From positions 1 through 43,014 of the forward strand of contig PNNR01000051.1 in the NCBI GenBank assembly GCA_013824375.1: a DNA stretch of 43,014 nucleotides. The letters are read 5' to 3'. A program made the translations under genes and the position numbers. Shown here piece by piece: positions 41,584 to 43,014 of the stretch; the first letter of the stretch is position 1; every line of letters starts with the position of its first letter. The notes below the pieces were generated by a model. It did not search any database, was not told the origin of the DNA, and worked only from the letters and a program-made list of their open reading frames with translations. The stretch comes from Clostridiales bacterium. Its GTDB lineage: Bacteria > Bacillota > Clostridia > Christensenellales > CAG-138.

Positions 41584-43014
41584 TTATGCTTCTGGTCTGT
41601 TTGGTTGTTCCGGCTTCAATGCGGTTTCTTCAGAATGAAAAAAGCGGTAGATCGAGTCTGCCGTGCGGGAGTCGATGAGCGGTATTGCCGCAAGATCCTC
41701 CTGAGAAGCAGACTTAATCGCCTCGATTGTTAAAAACGCGTCAAACAGCGCGCGCTTCCGCTTGTCGCCAACGCCGGGGATGCTGTCCAGCACCGAATAC
41801 AGCGCGTTTCGGTTGTGTACGTTGCGGTGGTAGCTGATCGCGAAGCGGTGCGCCTCGTCACGCAGACGCTCGATGAGGTGCTGCGGCGCGGAATTGCGCG
41901 GCAGCTGAATCGGCATCTCCTCGCCAGGGATATAGATGGTCTCACTGAGCTCCGCGAGGCCGACGGTCGGGATAAAGTCGAGAGAAAACTCTTCCAAAAC
42001 TTCCAGCGCGACCTTCAGCTGCGCGGGTCCGCCGTCCATGACGAGCAGATCAGGCACCGGCAGGAATCCCGCGTCGTTGTCGCATGCCTTTTGGAACCGC
42101 CGTGTGAGTGCCTCCCGCATGGCGATGAGGTCGTTGCCGCCCGCGTCCGCGCGGATTCGGAACCTGCGGTATGCGCTTTTGTCCGGTTGCCCGTCGGTGA
42201 AGACGACCATGGACGACACAGTGTCTCTGCCCTGAATGTGCGAGTTATCGAAGCATTCGATGCGCGTCGGCACTGTCTCCAGTCCGAGTATCGCGGAGAG
42301 TTGCGTCAGCGCGCCTTCACCGCGTTCCCATGCGCGCTTTTGCAGCGACGCGTCTTTCTCCAGCATGTCGAGGCAGTTGCGATATGCCATCTCGGTGAGT
42401 TTGCGTTTTTCTCCGCGCTGCGGGCGATGCACCTCAACCTTGCGCTTGGCAAGCCCTGTGAGCCAGCCGGAGATGGTCTCCATGTCCGTTGCGTCCTGAT
42501 AGAGCAATACCTCCGGCACGAAAGTTACTGCCTCGGCATAGTACTGCGAGAGGAAGGCGGAGAGGATGTCCGCGTTGCTCTCCTCAGTGTCCGCATCCAT
42601 GCGGAATTTCTCAGTGCCGATCACCTTGCCGTTGCGCACAAACAGCGCGAACACGACCGCGTTGGTGTCGAGCCTGCCGAGGGCGAACACGTCCAACATG
42701 GTGTTGGTGGTCGCAATGACTGCCTGTTTTTCATTCAGGCTCTCAATCGCGCGAATGCGGTCGCGGAGGATTGCGGCTTTTTCAAAATCCATCGTCTCCG
42801 CGGCTTCGTTCATCTGCTGGTTGAGCGAGCGGAGGATATCTGTCGTGTTGCCGGAGAGGAACGAGATCACCTCGTCAACGAGTTTGTGGTATTCCTCGCG
42901 CGTGACATCGCCGGAGCAGGGCGCGCAGCATTTGCCGATGTGATACATCAGGCACGGCCGTTCCCGCCGCGCGATCATGCGCGCGATGTCCTTCTTGCAC
43001 TGACGGATGGGGTA
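41584..43014 (-). CDS. uvrC: Excinuclease ABC subunit C, 5' part outside the window
   Basis: UvrC makes both incisions in nucleotide-excision repair. The reading frame stays open to the right edge (YPIRQCKKDIARM at 43014-42976), so the N-terminal GIY-YIG domain is beyond the window and 476 C-terminal residues are present. Seen here are the Cys-rich ERPCLMYHIGKCCAPCSG, the UVR motif (MDFEKAAILRDRI), the RNase H-like nuclease domain with CFDNSHIQGRDTVSSMV and LLVMDGGPAQL, and a C-terminal helix-hairpin-helix around LDSIPGVGDKRKRALF. Convergent with the lipoprotein gene. Confidence 0.96.
   Translation of the reverse strand, partial: YPIRQCKKDIARMIARRERPCLMYHIGKCCAPCSGDVTREEYHKLVDEVISFLSGNTTDILRSLNQQMNEAAETMDFEKAAILRDRIRAIESLNEKQAVIATTNTMLDVFALGRLDTNAVVFALFVRNGKVIGTEKFRMDADTEESNADILSAFLSQYYAEAVTFVPEVLLYQDATDMETISGWLTGLAKRKVEVHRPQRGEKRKLTEMAYRNCLDMLEKDASLQKRAWERGEGALTQLSAILGLETVPTRIECFDNSHIQGRDTVSSMVVFTDGQPDKSAYRRFRIRADAGGNDLIAMREALTRRFQKACDNDAGFLPVPDLLVMDGGPAQLKVALEVLEEFSLDFIPTVGLAELSETIYIPGEEMPIQLPRNSAPQHLIERLRDEAHRFAISYHRNVHNRNALYSVLDSIPGVGDKRKRALFDAFLTIEAIKSASQEDLAAIPLIDSRTADSIYRFFHSEETALKPEQPNRPEA

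Overview
The window is a chromosomal stretch of a Gram-positive bacterium of the Bacillota, most likely class Clostridia. The grounds are conserved gene order (lepA-hemW-hrcA-grpE-dnaK-dnaJ; asp23-amaP-nusB-xseA-xseB-ispA-dxs-tlyA-nadK-argR-recN-spo0A), a perfect CIRCE operator, purine-rich Shine-Dalgarno sites, several TTG starts and a Spo0A-type regulator. Base composition looks moderately GC-rich by eye. I see no phage, insertion sequence, CRISPR array, tRNA or rRNA.

Layout. 1-4.1 kb: an EamA-type permease, an ECF transporter S component fused to a transketolase C-terminal-like domain, and a membrane-anchored NlpC/P60 wall hydrolase with a long Gly/Asn-rich cytoplasmic tail. 4.2-12.3 kb: lepA, hemW and the HrcA-controlled chaperone genes. 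12.4-14.7 kb: DUF485 protein plus a sodium:solute symporter. 14.8-18.4 kb, minus strand: a flippase-like membrane protein, an MmcQ/YjbR protein, an orphan beta-class DNA methyltransferase and a GntR/FCD regulator. 18.9-31.0 kb: envelope-stress genes (asp23, amaP, DUF2273), nusB, a TsaD-like paralogue, xseAB, isoprenoid genes (ispA, dxs), tlyA, nadK, argR, recN and spo0A. 31.2-38.0 kb: nucleoside catabolism (deoB, PNP), a small P-loop protein, thrC, a broken S41 protease and a broken S-adenosylhomocysteinase. 38.2-43.0 kb: an EF-G paralogue, a small membrane protein, a cytochrome b5-like lipoprotein and uvrC, which runs off the right edge.

Most notable. (1) Spo0A keeps the phospho-acceptor Asp, Thr and Lys, but its acidic Mg-binding pair is Ser-Asn. 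The sporulation genes that usually sit beside these conserved blocks (gpr/spoIIP before lepA, spoIIIA before asp23, spoIVB between recN and spo0A) are all absent here. This suggests a lineage that lost sporulation and kept a rewired Spo0A. (2) The ECF-transketolase fusion is an unusual architecture. (3) The hrcA promoter lies inside a second CIRCE-like inverted repeat whose half-sites are exactly 10 bp further apart than in CIRCE. (4) Three genes (ispA, the S41 protease, ahcY) each carry an apparent single-base frameshift. Several such events in otherwise intact housekeeping DNA point to consensus errors unless shown otherwise.
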